DNA of 64,000 nt from Flaviflagellibacter rhizophilus. GTDB taxonomy: Bacteria > Pseudomonadota > Alphaproteobacteria > Rhizobiales > Methylopilaceae. Below the pieces are notes generated by a model that was given only the letters and a program-made list of their open reading frames with translations, did not search any database and was not told where the DNA came from. A program made the translations under genes and the position numbers. The DNA is taken from positions 62,001 through 126,000 of the forward strand of contig NZ_JAXAFJ010000007.1 of assembly GCF_033898525.1 (NCBI RefSeq). The letters run 5' to 3'. Every line of letters starts with the position of its first letter. Positions within the stretch are counted from its first letter, which is position 1. Positions 1-7,556 of the stretch are shown piece by piece.

Positions 1-164
1 GCAGGGGCAAGCCCGGCCGTGATGGGGAGGAGCGCGGACCACGTCCTCCGCAGAATGCGCAGCCGCCGCGTCCTGAACGTCGCGAACGTCCGGCTGATCC
101 CGATTCGCCGTTCGCCAAGCTGGCGGCGCTGAAGGCCCAGTTCGACGGTGGCAAGAAGCGCTGA
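1..164 (+). CDS. C-terminal tail of a DEAD/DEAH-box helicase-type protein (partial)
   Basis: The frame open from the window edge ends with TGA at 162-164. The visible 53 residues are rich in Arg, Pro and Gly, then finish with a short hydrophobic/basic motif (SPFAKLAALKAQF, then GGKKR). From memory of the family, this ending is typical of the large helicase encoded just before the S4-domain protein in Hyphomicrobiales; no catalytic domain is inside the window. Its stop overlaps the next start (TGATG), so the two are probably co-transcribed and translationally coupled. The helicase name is inferred from the tail and the neighbourhood only. Confidence 0.6.
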   Translation, partial: RGKPGRDGEERGPRPPQNAQPPRPERRERPADPDSPFAKLAALKAQFDGGKKR

Positions 165-550
165 TGGAGGCAGCCGGGCGCCAGCGGATCGACAAATGGC
201 TGTGGTTCGCCCGCGTGGTGAAGACGCGCAGCCTGGCCCAGGATCTCGCGCAATCCGGGCACGTCCGGCTCAACGGCGAACGGGTGAAGGCATCGAGCCA
301 TATCGTACGCGAAGGTGACGTGCTGACGATCGGCCTCGAAAGCCGCGTGCGTATTCTGAAGGTGCGGGGCTTCGCCGAACGGCGCGGTGCCGCACCCCTG
401 GCTCAGGCGTTGTATGAAGACCTCAGCCCGCCGCCGCCTGTGCGCAGCGATGTGACGATCATTGAGGCAGGCGGCGTAAGGGATGCGGGCGCCGGTCGTC
501 CGACCAAGCGCGAGCGCCGAGAGACGGACCGCCTGCTGGACGAGAACTAA
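164..550 (+). CDS. S4-domain RNA-binding protein, Hsp15-like
   Basis: A 128-residue basic protein. Residues 8-50 form an S4 domain: RIDKWLWFARVVKTRSLAQ is followed by GHVRLNGERVKASSHIVREG, the pattern of Hsp15/HslR that binds stalled 50S subunits carrying peptidyl-tRNA in E. coli. The C-terminal third is Arg/Pro-rich and low-complexity, ending KRERRETDRLLDEN, which is usual in alphaproteobacterial members. The ATG overlaps the stop of the upstream helicase frame. The ribosome-rescue role is inferred from Hsp15; RNA binding itself is well supported. Confidence 0.85.
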   Translation: MEAAGRQRIDKWLWFARVVKTRSLAQDLAQSGHVRLNGERVKASSHIVREGDVLTIGLESRVRILKVRGFAERRGAAPLAQALYEDLSPPPPVRSDVTIIEAGGVRDAGAGRPTKRERRETDRLLDEN

Positions 551-617
551 GGGTGGCTTGCGTCACCAATGCCGCTCGACTAGCAACACTTTGAAACAGT
601 TCTGAGAAGGGGTGCCG

Positions 618-953
618 ATGCCCTACGTGGTTACTGAAAACTGCATCAAGTGCAAGTACATGGACTGTGTGGAGGTGTGTCCCGTGGACTGCTTCTACGA
701 GGGCGAGAACATGCTCGTCATCAATCCGGACGAGTGCATCGACTGCGGCGTGTGCGAGCCGGAGTGCCCGGCCGAGGCCATCAAGCCGGACACCGAGCCG
801 TCGCTTGAGTCGTGGCTGTCGCTTAATGCGGAATATTCCCGCAGTTGGCCCAACATCACCGAGAAGAAGGACGCGCCAGCAGACGGCAAGGAATGGGACG
901 GCAAGCCCGGCAAGCTGGAACTGCTTTCGCCCAACCCAGGTGAAGGGGATTAA
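618..953 (+). CDS. fdxA: 7Fe ferredoxin (3Fe-4S/4Fe-4S), FdxA family
   Basis: A 111-residue ferredoxin carrying low-potential electrons in the cytoplasm. Cysteines at 9, 12, 17, 21 and 25 and then 40, 43, 46 and 50 follow the FdxA pattern CxxC(x4)C(x3)CP and CxxCxxC(x3)CP, which binds one 3Fe-4S and one 4Fe-4S cluster. The family's long C-terminal extension after the second cluster is present. I chose ATG 618 over GTG 612 because homologues begin MxYVV and a GAGAAGG Shine-Dalgarno lies about 7 nt upstream. Adjacency to an S4 protein and carD is common in this order. The redox partner is unknown. Confidence 0.95.
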   Translation: MPYVVTENCIKCKYMDCVEVCPVDCFYEGENMLVINPDECIDCGVCEPECPAEAIKPDTEPSLESWLSLNAEYSRSWPNITEKKDAPADGKEWDGKPGKLELLSPNPGEGD

Positions 954-1006
954 TCACCATCCGCCAAAACTCACCGTGACGTGTTCGCCACGCTGCAAGT
1001 GTGTAT

Positions 1007-1035
1007 TTGCGATAAAGCCATTTTCGTGGTAGAGT
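1007..1035 (+). promoter_or_regulatory. candidate sigma-70-type promoter upstream of carD
   Basis: TTGCGA at 1007-1012 and TAGAGT at 1030-1035 are separated by exactly 17 nt. The predicted start, near 1042, lies about 210 nt before carD, so it would give a long leader. The leader begins with two hairpins, the second of which is a terminator. Confidence 0.5.
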
Positions 1036-1051
1036 CACAAATGCTCGAAAC

Positions 1052-1094
1052 GCCTCTCCAGAGGTAATGCTCCGTACGTGCGGAGCATTTTTTT
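1052..1094 (+). terminator. two hairpins ending in a strong intrinsic terminator in the fdxA-carD gap
   Basis: A small hairpin CCTCT-CC-AGAGG (1052-1063) is followed by a perfect 9-bp stem, AATGCTCCG (1066-1074) with CGGAGCATT (1081-1089), a 6-nt loop and seven T (1088-1094). It can end fdxA transcripts. Because a promoter is predicted only about 25 nt upstream of the stem, it could also make a very short RNA or attenuate carD. An AAATGCT copy at 1039-1045 could pair with the 3' arm instead. Confidence 0.8.
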
Positions 1095-1251
1095 CGAACA
1101 GCTTCAAGGTTCGAAGCTCGCCCCGTTCCGACGCCGTTCGGAGCTTGGGCACAGGGTCCGCTCCCGGCGGATCCGCCGAACCGGGCGCCGGGTTCCTGAC
1201 CCGGCCGCATCGAGCGGCCCAGCCGCCGTTAGTGACATGGAGTGCTTGCCG

Positions 1252-1854
1252 ATGACCACTGCCGCAAAGAAGACGTCGAACCGCCACGGATACAAAGCCG
1301 GTGAACACATCGTTTATCCTGCACACGGCGTCGGGCAGATCGTCTCCATCGAAGAGCAGGAAATCGCCGGCCACAAGCTAGAGCTGTTCGTCATCACCTT
1401 CGCCAAGGACAAGATGACGCTTCGCGTGCCGGTGACGAAGATCACCAATGTCGGCATGCGCAAGCTCGCCGAGACCGACCTGATGGAGAAGGCGCTGACG
1501 ACCCTCACGGGCCGCGCCCGCGTGAAGCGCACGATGTGGAGCCGCCGCGCCCAGGAATACGAAGCCAAGATCAATTCCGGTGATCTGATCGCCATCGCCG
1601 AGGTCGTGCGCGACCTGCATCGCGCGGACACGCAGCCCGAGCAGTCCTACAGCGAGCGTCAGCTCTACGAAGCCGCGCTCGATCGCATGGCGCGTGAGCT
1701 CGCCGCCGTGGAGAACCTTCGGGACCAGGAGGCGGTGAAGAAGATCGAGGCCGCTCTCGCCAAGGGTCCGAAGCGCGGCGCACGTGCGGCCGACGACGAG
1801 GCCGAAGGCGAAGGTGAAGCAGAGGCTTCCGGCGACGAGGCCGAAGCGGCCTGA
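1252..1854 (+). CDS. carD: CarD-family RNA polymerase-binding transcription regulator
   Basis: A 200-residue protein. Residues about 12-70 form the CarD/TRCF RNA-polymerase-interacting domain (GEHIVYPAHGVGQIVSIEEQ, then KMTLRVPVTKI), followed by the helical DNA-binding domain (RRAQEYEAKINSG, then AEVVRDL) and an acidic Glu/Ala-rich tail. CarD binds the RNAP beta subunit and stabilises open complexes, notably at rRNA promoters. ATG 1252 matches the usual N-terminus (MTTAAKKTS) and has GGAG at 1239-1242; an in-frame ATG at 1237 is the alternative. It stands alone with its own terminator after a long structured leader. Confidence 0.93.
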   Translation: MTTAAKKTSNRHGYKAGEHIVYPAHGVGQIVSIEEQEIAGHKLELFVITFAKDKMTLRVPVTKITNVGMRKLAETDLMEKALTTLTGRARVKRTMWSRRAQEYEAKINSGDLIAIAEVVRDLHRADTQPEQSYSERQLYEAALDRMARELAAVENLRDQEAVKKIEAALAKGPKRGARAADDEAEGEGEAEASGDEAEAA

Positions 1855-1884
1855 TCCTGCCGGTCAAAGGCGCAAGATGTTGAT

Positions 1885-1916
1885 AAAGGCCCGGTTTTCA
1901 CCGGGCCTTTTCTTTT
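1885..1916 (+). terminator. intrinsic terminator of carD
   Basis: Perfect 10-bp stem AAAGGCCCGG (1885-1894) with CCGGGCCTTT (1901-1910), a 6-nt loop, then a T-rich tail to 1916. Confidence 0.93.
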
Positions 1917-2024
1917 CCGGCGCTTGCTAGGGCGTGCGTCGAACCTTTCAAGCCCCAAGGCGTTCTTACCTCAGAGGCCCTGTTGCCCGTGTCCCGGGAG
2001 CATGGCCACGAGGAGACGTGCGAC

Positions 2025-2882
2025 ATGGCATCTGCCGAAGGGATTGGATCGGGTTTCGTTCGTACTGCGATGAGCGCGCCCTTCCTGCAACGCGAGGAGG
2101 AGCATCTTCTCGCAGTGAGCTGGAAGGAGCGCGGCGACGAAGTGGCCCTTCACCGTCTCGCAGCATCCCATATGCGCTTGGTGATCTCCCTGGCCGGCAA
2201 ATTCCGCCATTACGGCCTGCCCATGTCGGACCTCATCCAAGAGGGTCATGTCGGGCTGCTTGAAGCAGCGGCACGTTTCGATCCTGGCCGGGAGGTGCGG
2301 TTCTCCACCTACGCCACGTGGTGGATACGGGCGGCAATTCAGGACTACGTGCTTCGCAACTGGTCGATCGTGCGTGGTGGCACCAGTTCCACCCAGAAAG
2401 CGCTGTTTTTCAGTCTGCGGCGGCTGCGCTGGCGCCTTGCTCGCAACTCCGAGGGGCTGAGCAGTTCCGAGATTTACCGCGAAATCGCGCAGGCGGTCGG
2501 GGTTTCCGAGAAGGATGTCGCGATGATGGATTCGCGGCTTTCCGCCCCGGACATGTCGCTGAACGCGCCCCTCAGCGACACGGAATCCGATGCTGCCGAG
2601 CGGATGGACTTCCTCGTGGACGATGGTCCCCTGCCTGATGAAGTGGTGCAAGGTCGCCTAGACGATGAGCGACGCACCGGATGGCTTCGCGACGCGCTGA
2701 AGGTGCTGGACGAACGCGAGTTGAAGATCGTGCGCTCCCGCCAGCTGGCGGAGCAGTCCGAGACACTCGAATCGCTTGGCGTGGTCCTTGGCATCTCCAA
2801 GGAACGCGTGCGCCAGATCGAGAACCGCGCTCTTCAGAAGTTGCGGCGGGTGCTCGGCGAAGGCATGAGCGCCTACGTCTAA
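2025..2882 (+). CDS. rpoH: RNA polymerase sigma-32-type factor (RpoH family, RpoH2-like)
   Basis: A 285-residue sigma-70 family factor. Region 2 shows the core-binding and -10 recognition block (LIQEGHVGLLEAAARF, then VRFSTYATWWIRAAIQDYVL) followed by NWSIVRGGTSSTQKALFF, which matches the RpoH box. Region 4 (ISKERVRQIENRALQKLR) is the -35-binding helix-turn-helix. Hyphomicrobiales usually carry two or more RpoH; this one resembles the RpoH2 group, linked to heat and oxidative stress, but the subgroup is my inference. ATG 2025 is chosen for its AGGAG at 2011-2015 and family length; an in-frame start at 1983 would add 14 residues. No promoter was assigned. Confidence 0.92.
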   Translation: MASAEGIGSGFVRTAMSAPFLQREEEHLLAVSWKERGDEVALHRLAASHMRLVISLAGKFRHYGLPMSDLIQEGHVGLLEAAARFDPGREVRFSTYATWWIRAAIQDYVLRNWSIVRGGTSSTQKALFFSLRRLRWRLARNSEGLSSSEIYREIAQAVGVSEKDVAMMDSRLSAPDMSLNAPLSDTESDAAERMDFLVDDGPLPDEVVQGRLDDERRTGWLRDALKVLDERELKIVRSRQLAEQSETLESLGVVLGISKERVRQIENRALQKLRRVLGEGMSAYV

Positions 2883-2897
2883 GACCCGGCCGCTGCG

Positions 2898-4349
2898 TTA
2901 TTCGACGATCAGCTTGACGCGGCTGCCCGACTTCAGGGCTTCGCCCGCGTTGAGCCCATTGAGAACCAGGAACCGCTCCACCTGCCGGTCGCTGAACGCC
3001 ATGCGGCCGGCAAGGCTTTCCACCGTCTCCCCGGCTCCGACGCGCACGACTGCGACGCGCTGGGGCCTGACATTCACGGCCTCCTGCCCGGAAAGCCGCC
3101 GGAAGCTCAGGAGCGAGCCGCGGAACAGGGCGTCCTGTTCCGGCGTCAGCCGACGTGCCGCGTAGACGACGCGATAGACGTCGGAGCCGAACCGGATGCC
3201 GACCATACGGAACTGCCAGTCACGGCCCGTCGCGGTCGTCGTTGCGGCAGGAAAGCCGTTGATGGTGATGTTCTCCACCGGCCCGGTCTCCACCCCCGAC
3301 ATCAGGTCGCGCCCGAGATAATCGCCGATGGGCGCATTCGCCGGCACCTTGACGCTGTCCAGGCGCAAGGCCGTGTCATCCGGCCCGATGCCCACGATCG
3401 ACTCCGAGGTGTTGTCCAGCACGAAGCCGGCAGGCGCCTCGAACTGGAAGCCGAGCAGGGGATGGATGAAGCGATTGCCGCGCACGAAACCTTGCGAGGG
3501 GTCGTCGCCATAGACGAGACCCTGCAGGGCGGTGAGGAAAGCGTCACGGTCCGTCACCGCGCGCTCGGCTTTCGTGGCGCGGGCGGCATCGAGCGCCAAC
3601 TGTATCCTTTCCGGCGTCGCGGGGTGGCTCGACGTGACGTCCGCCTGCCGTTGATCGCCGGGCGAGGCGGCCTTCAGGCTCGCGTTCCGCCCCATCGCGC
3701 TGAGGAACCGGACGGAACCGTAGGGATCGTAGCCTGCCTTGGCGAGTGTGCGGATGCCGAGGGCATCGGCCTCCAGCTCCTGCTCGCGCGAGAATTTGGC
3801 AAGCGCCAGGCGCGCCTTGGCCATGGAGTTCTCGCCCGCTTCGGGGTCGTTCAGTACGTCATTGGCCACGCGGCTGACGAGCACGGCCTGGCGTTCGCGG
3901 TCCGCGCGGACGAACGCGTGACGCGCGGTCACATGCCCCATTTCATGCGCGATGACGGCAGCGATCTCGGAGCTGTCGGAGGCCAGCGCAAGCAGGCCAC
4001 GCGTGACGTAGAGATCACCCGTCGGGAGCGCGAAGGCGTTCACCGACGGCGAGTTGAGAATGGTGATGCGGTAGACGATGTCCGGCCGCTCGGACCCTTG
4101 GCTCACCTTCGCGGCAATCCCGGTCAGCAGGTTTTCAAGGGCAGGATCGCTGTAGGCGCCGCCATAGGCTTTCAGGATGCGGTTGTGCTCGCGGCGTGTC
4201 GGCGTGTCGGCGCCGACAAGCCGCGGTGCTGCATTCGGCGCGATGCCCAGCACCGGCTCGGGCGCCCTCGCCGTCGAGCAGGAGGCCAGCAGCAGGGCTG
4301 CAGCCACAAGACCGCCGATCCGGAACCTCACGCCCATGGAACGCCGCAT
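2898..4349 (-). CDS. M48-family zinc metalloprotease lipoprotein with C-terminal LysM-like segment
   Basis: A 483-residue envelope protease. The N-terminal signal ends in a lipobox (LLAS-C, Cys24). The zinc motif HEMGH lies at residues 135-139 and a second-shell ELEADALG motif follows, both typical of M48 (BepA/YfgC-like) peptidases that act on outer-membrane proteins in the periplasm. The last 50 residues (GETVESLAGRM, then GLNAGEALKSGSRVKL) resemble a LysM-like module. ATG 4349 lies 7 nt after the stop of the upstream nuclease gene and gives the lipoprotein signal directly; upstream in-frame starts would add about 33 residues inside that gene. Substrate unknown. Confidence 0.9.
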   Translation of the reverse strand: MRRSMGVRFRIGGLVAAALLLASCSTARAPEPVLGIAPNAAPRLVGADTPTRREHNRILKAYGGAYSDPALENLLTGIAAKVSQGSERPDIVYRITILNSPSVNAFALPTGDLYVTRGLLALASDSSEIAAVIAHEMGHVTARHAFVRADRERQAVLVSRVANDVLNDPEAGENSMAKARLALAKFSREQELEADALGIRTLAKAGYDPYGSVRFLSAMGRNASLKAASPGDQRQADVTSSHPATPERIQLALDAARATKAERAVTDRDAFLTALQGLVYGDDPSQGFVRGNRFIHPLLGFQFEAPAGFVLDNTSESIVGIGPDDTALRLDSVKVPANAPIGDYLGRDLMSGVETGPVENITINGFPAATTTATGRDWQFRMVGIRFGSDVYRVVYAARRLTPEQDALFRGSLLSFRRLSGQEAVNVRPQRVAVVRVGAGETVESLAGRMAFSDRQVERFLVLNGLNAGEALKSGSRVKLIVE

Positions 4350-4356
4350 CGCCGCT

Positions 4357-5139
4357 TCATCTTTCCACTGCCGCCAGTGGGCGCCCATCGATCGGCTCCA
4401 CCGGTTCGGATGGGTCCGGCTGGATGGATGGTCCGCCCCGCCATTCAAGCCAGCCCCTCACGCGCACCCTTCGCCCGGCAAGGCTCTCGGGTGCAACGCC
4501 CGGAGCCATCGCCGCCCAGTCCGCCTCCGAGAAGACGACGCTGAGCGCACTTTGCCAATATCGCGCAAAATTCAGGTAAACGCGACCGCGAAGCGCACGC
4601 CCGGACGCGAGCCGCCCTTCGGCAACGATGTGCTGTCCCATTTGGTCTGTAAGTGCATCGAGGTCCGCAGGCGAGACGATGCCGGTTCCTGAGCCGCTCC
4701 AGATCCCGAGACCGGCGCCGCGTGCACGTGCCTCCGCAGCGAGTGGCGCGTCGAGGCAGGACGGACGACCCGTCTCGGCGGCGTGGCCCAAGCCCTCCGC
4801 GATGAGAACCTCTGCCAGTGGAACGGGCGTCGTGCCCGATGTCTCGACATAAGCGGTGGTGCGGCCCCAGCGGTCCAGCGGGCGTGACAAGGGACGCAGG
4901 CCGAGCTTTTGGCCGGCAACCAGCTGCTGCAGGCGTTCCTTGCTCCCCGGTCCTCCGATGTAACCGGCAAGCCTGACCGTCCGGCCATCGCGAGCCACGA
5001 ACAGGTCGCCCGCAACGGCGCGGTCGCCGTGCACCACCTCCTGAACGGCTGGCAGGCAGTCCGCCGCCATTGCTTGGCCGAACAGGCCTGGGGCGGCCGG
5101 CAGCAGGCAGAGAAGGAAGGAGGTGCAGCGAGGGCTCAT
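4357..5139 (-). CDS. exported thermonuclease (SNase)-like protein
   Basis: A 260-residue protein with a signal peptide (cleavage near AMA-AD, about residue 26). Residues 40-150 follow the staphylococcal-nuclease OB fold: DGRTVRLAGYIG, RPLDRWGRTTAYV, LAEVLIAEGLGHA and a closing ARARGAGLGIW. The C-terminal 100 residues form a second conserved module, absent from short SNases, with EGRLASGRALRGRVYLNFARYW. The Arg/Glu catalytic set of true nucleases is not clearly complete, so catalysis is uncertain. It is the first gene of a two-gene minus-strand operon with the M48 protease. Confidence 0.8.
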   Translation of the reverse strand: MSPRCTSFLLCLLPAAPGLFGQAMAADCLPAVQEVVHGDRAVAGDLFVARDGRTVRLAGYIGGPGSKERLQQLVAGQKLGLRPLSRPLDRWGRTTAYVETSGTTPVPLAEVLIAEGLGHAAETGRPSCLDAPLAAEARARGAGLGIWSGSGTGIVSPADLDALTDQMGQHIVAEGRLASGRALRGRVYLNFARYWQSALSVVFSEADWAAMAPGVAPESLAGRRVRVRGWLEWRGGPSIQPDPSEPVEPIDGRPLAAVER

Positions 5140-5230
5140 TCAGGAGATCATGCTAACGTCCCGGCCTGTGCAAAGCACCTGTCATGACGGCTGCACACGA
5201 GCATCTGTTGTGCTACCTAAACGACCGGCT

Positions 5231-5307
5231 GGTCCCGTAGCTCAGCTGGACAGAGCGGCGGTTTCCTAAACCGTAGGTCGGAGGTTCGAGCCCTCCCGGG
5301 ATCACCA
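5231..5307 (+). tRNA. tRNA-Arg (anticodon CCT)
   Basis: A 77-nt cloverleaf. The acceptor GGTCCCG pairs with CGGGATC (one G-T pair), the D-arm is GCTC/GAGC, the anticodon stem is GCGGT/ACCGT with loop TTCCTAA (anticodon CCT), the T-arm carries TTCGAGC, and CCA is encoded at 5305-5307. It reads AGG codons. Its 3' part (5287-5309) recurs at 23971-23993, marking it as the integration target of a genomic island. Confidence 0.96.
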
Positions 5308-5309
5308 CG
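5287..5309 (+). repeat. att direct repeat, tRNA-side copy
   Basis: A 23-bp stretch starting at C56 of the tRNA T-loop and ending two bases past CCA. It is identical to 23971-23993; the match breaks on both sides (T versus G before it, A versus G after it). The tRNA 3' end is the usual crossover site of tyrosine recombinases. Confidence 0.9.
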
Positions 5310-5397
5310 ATTTTCCTTTGTCGCTGCAAATGCTCAAGGTTCATCAACGGCTTAGAGCGCTCACTCTCACACAGAGCGCTTGCACATAGCATTGCGA

Positions 5398-5696
5398 ATG
5401 GCCCAACCGTGGCGGGATCGAAAATCTGGCATTTACCATCTGCGGCAGCGGACTCCGCTTGATCTTGTCGGGAAGCTGAAGGGTACGAAGGCTCACGTCG
5501 ACATTGATGGTGACGTGGCGGCCGTCACGCTCGGGCGATCGTCCAGGTCTCCCTCCGTGCCCGCAATCCTTCGGTGGCCAAGAGCAGGCACGCTGTGGCC
5601 GATGGAAGGCTGCGCCAGCATTGGGATGCTTCGCGGAATGCCGTTAGGCAAACCACCTTGACGCCGTTTCAGGCTGGCGTGGTCCAGGGGCTATGA
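5398..5696 (+). pseudogene. remnant of a tRNA-site tyrosine recombinase (DUF6538-type N-terminus)
   Basis: From ATG 5398 one frame reads MAQPWRDRKSGIYHLRQRTP, then DLVGKLKG, the recognisable N-terminus of DUF6538-containing integrases. Near 5530-5545 the reading shifts frame and continues as VQVSLRARNPSVAKSRHAV, then LRQHWDA and LTPFQAGV, the expected next part of the same family, before TGA at 5694-5696. No core-binding or catalytic domain (R-H-R-Y) follows. The gene is therefore frameshifted and lacks its catalytic part. It points away from the tRNA, as expected for the integrase of an island inserted there. Confidence 0.82.
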
Positions 5697-5805
5697 GCCT
5701 GCTCCAAGCCAGTCGTTCTCGCAGTTGATCAAACACTACCTGGTGAGGGCAGCGTCACCCGGTGCGCAGTGGGCCAACCCCGTCGCGGGCTGTCTAGGCT
5801 TCAGG
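5697..5805. other. decayed island edge without a recognisable gene
   Basis: The stretch between the integrase remnant and the lacI stop has no frame I recognise. It probably holds unreadable remains of the recombinase. Confidence 0.4.
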
Positions 5806-6864
5806 TTACGCCACAAGCTGGACTGAGTCCTTATCGGGGGTTCGCCGTGGACCGGTCGAGGAGCGTATCACCAGTTCTCCGCGAATAAGGGTGGTCGAGC
5901 CGACACAAGAGGGCTCTTCCTTCGGAACCAGTCCGAGGCGCCGGAGCACCACCTGAGCCATCGTTTCCAGAGGATGTCTGATGGTGGTCAAGGAATAGGC
6001 CGGCCATGTCGCGGCGGGTACGTCGTTGAAGCCCGCAACGGAGATGTCGCCCGGCACCTCCATGCCAGCCTCGCGAAAAGCGTCCATGCCGCCGAATGCC
6101 ATGATGTCGCTGGCAAAGAACACCGCGTGCGGCGGCTCTCGCTGGAGCAGGCGCTGCGCCGCAGTGCGGCCAGCCTCATAGCTGTACTCTCCGCCTTGCT
6201 CAATTGCGCAGGAGGGGAAACCAAGCTGTGCGAGTGTCGAGACAAAGCCCTGCTGCCGGTCCAGACTTGTGCTGCTGTCCGGCTGGCCCGCTACGAATGC
6301 GAAGCGCTGGTGCCCCAGCGCGACCAGATGCTCCGCGATCTGCCGCCCGCCAAGAACATTGTCACAAGATACAGCCTGTATGTCGACGCCGGGAACATAG
6401 CGGTTCAACAGCACCACCGGCGTCTCGCGTTGGGCGCAGATCTGCGCCATTTCGGACGACAGAGTGGCTGATGTGATGATGATGCCGTCCACCTGGTACT
6501 GGAGCAGGGCAGGTAGCACGGCGTCTACGTGCTCGCCGGGTCCGGGGGACAGCAGCAAGGTCTGCTTTCCTGCTGCCCGGAGGTGCTGCATCAGCGTGTC
6601 CAGCAGGGTGGTGTAGAAAGGATCGACAAGGTTGCCGATCACAATGGCCACCATGTTGGTACGCCGTGTGATCAAACTTCTCGCAATGACATTAGGCTGG
6701 TAGCCCAGCTGCGCTGCGGCCTCGATGACCTTGCGCCGCATATCGTCGGACACGCTGGCAGCGGGGGTGAACGCCCGAGAGATCGTAGACTGCGAGACGC
6801 CGAGATGGCGCGCCACGTCTTCGGCGGTGGCCCGTTTGGACCTCTGTCTGCGTTGATCCTTCAT
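5806..6864 (-). CDS. LacI-family transcriptional regulator
   Basis: A 352-residue repressor-type protein. The N-terminal helix-turn-helix (TAEDVARHLGVSQSTISRAF, residues 13-32) and hinge helix (AAAQLGYQPNVIARSL) are canonical. A periplasmic-binding-protein-like effector domain follows from about residue 68. It is transcribed away from the flavin reductases. A 14-bp LacI-type palindrome lies in the shared gap at 6959-6972, and a perfect version lies before livH at 9673-9686, so it probably controls itself, the reductases and the liv-RidA operon (inference). LacI effectors are often sugars, but the cargo here suggests a nitrogenous ligand. Confidence 0.93.
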   Translation of the reverse strand: MKDQRRQRSKRATAEDVARHLGVSQSTISRAFTPAASVSDDMRRKVIEAAAQLGYQPNVIARSLITRRTNMVAIVIGNLVDPFYTTLLDTLMQHLRAAGKQTLLLSPGPGEHVDAVLPALLQYQVDGIIITSATLSSEMAQICAQRETPVVLLNRYVPGVDIQAVSCDNVLGGRQIAEHLVALGHQRFAFVAGQPDSSTSLDRQQGFVSTLAQLGFPSCAIEQGGEYSYEAGRTAAQRLLQREPPHAVFFASDIMAFGGMDAFREAGMEVPGDISVAGFNDVPAATWPAYSLTTIRHPLETMAQVVLRRLGLVPKEEPSCVGSTTLIRGELVIRSSTGPRRTPDKDSVQLVA

Positions 6865-6958
6865 CGCGCCCCGAACTCCTGCTCTTGCATACTATCCCGC
6901 TTCGAACATGGGCAAGCTGCCAGAGACAGATATGCCCGCAAATGCGTCATCCCCACAG

Positions 6959-6972
6959 TGCATACGCATGCA
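6959..6972. promoter_or_regulatory. candidate LacI-family operator between lacI and the flavin reductases
   Basis: TGCATACGCATGCA is a near-palindrome with a central CG (12 of 14 positions symmetric), the usual architecture of LacI-family operators. It sits in the divergent gap and matches the perfect palindrome at 9673-9686. Confidence 0.65.
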
Positions 6973-7037
6973 AAATAGTCTTGATCGTTGTCTGGGCTAA
7001 GGATAACGACGATTGCCAGAAGATGAGGATAACCGGG

Positions 7038-7556
7038 ATGACGGACGCAAGTAACGAACGGACCAGCGTTGACACCGAGATCAGCGCCCGCACGTTCTGG
7101 ACAGTGCTTGGTCAGCGGGCTCTTGGCAGCACGGTCATAACGGCGAGAGGTGCAAAGGGCCGTTCCGGGTTTCTCGGCCTATCCGCAGCTCACGTCTCGG
7201 CGAGTCCTGCGCGCATGCTCGTGTCCGTCGATATCAGAACCTCGGCGCTGGCGGCTATTCAGACGAGTGGTGCCTTCGCCATCAACTATCTGCCAAGTGG
7301 GCGGGAGGACATGGCCTCTGCTTTCGGCGGGCGCGGCGATGCGCAGGGCGACGAGCGGTTCGCAGGCGCGGACTGGGGAGAACTTGCGACGGGATCCCCG
7401 GTGTTGATGAGCGCGCTCGGCGTTTTTGACTGCCGTGTAGAGGAGGTGCTTGAGCGCGATGGCGTGGCGATCGTCATCGGACGGGTCGAGGCGGCCCGCG
7501 TACTGGACGGGGACGCGGCGCCACTTGTCCACTTCCGTGGAGGTTACCGGCCATGA
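7038..7556 (+). CDS. flavin reductase-domain protein, first of a coupled pair
   Basis: A 172-residue protein with the split-barrel flavin reductase fold (ALGSTVITARGAKGRSGFLG, SAAHVSASPARMLVSVDI, then GAFAINYLPSG and GSPVLMSALGVFDCRVEEV), the type that supplies reduced FMN/FAD to two-component monooxygenases. ATG 7038 is preferred over ATG 7023 because an AGGAT Shine-Dalgarno precedes it at proper distance. Its stop overlaps the next start by 4 nt (ATGA). It diverges from the second reductase in the flavin-binding loops, so the two may form a heteromer or use different flavins (inference). Confidence 0.85.
   Translation: MTDASNERTSVDTEISARTFWTVLGQRALGSTVITARGAKGRSGFLGLSAAHVSASPARMLVSVDIRTSALAAIQTSGAFAINYLPSGREDMASAFGGRGDAQGDERFAGADWGELATGSPVLMSALGVFDCRVEEVLERDGVAIVIGRVEAARVLDGDAAPLVHFRGGYRP

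Noticed and set aside
3462..4544. Open frame of about 360 codons antisense to the M48 protease
   Set aside because: The composition is typical of antisense shadows, and the minus strand has HEMGH, a lipobox and operon context.
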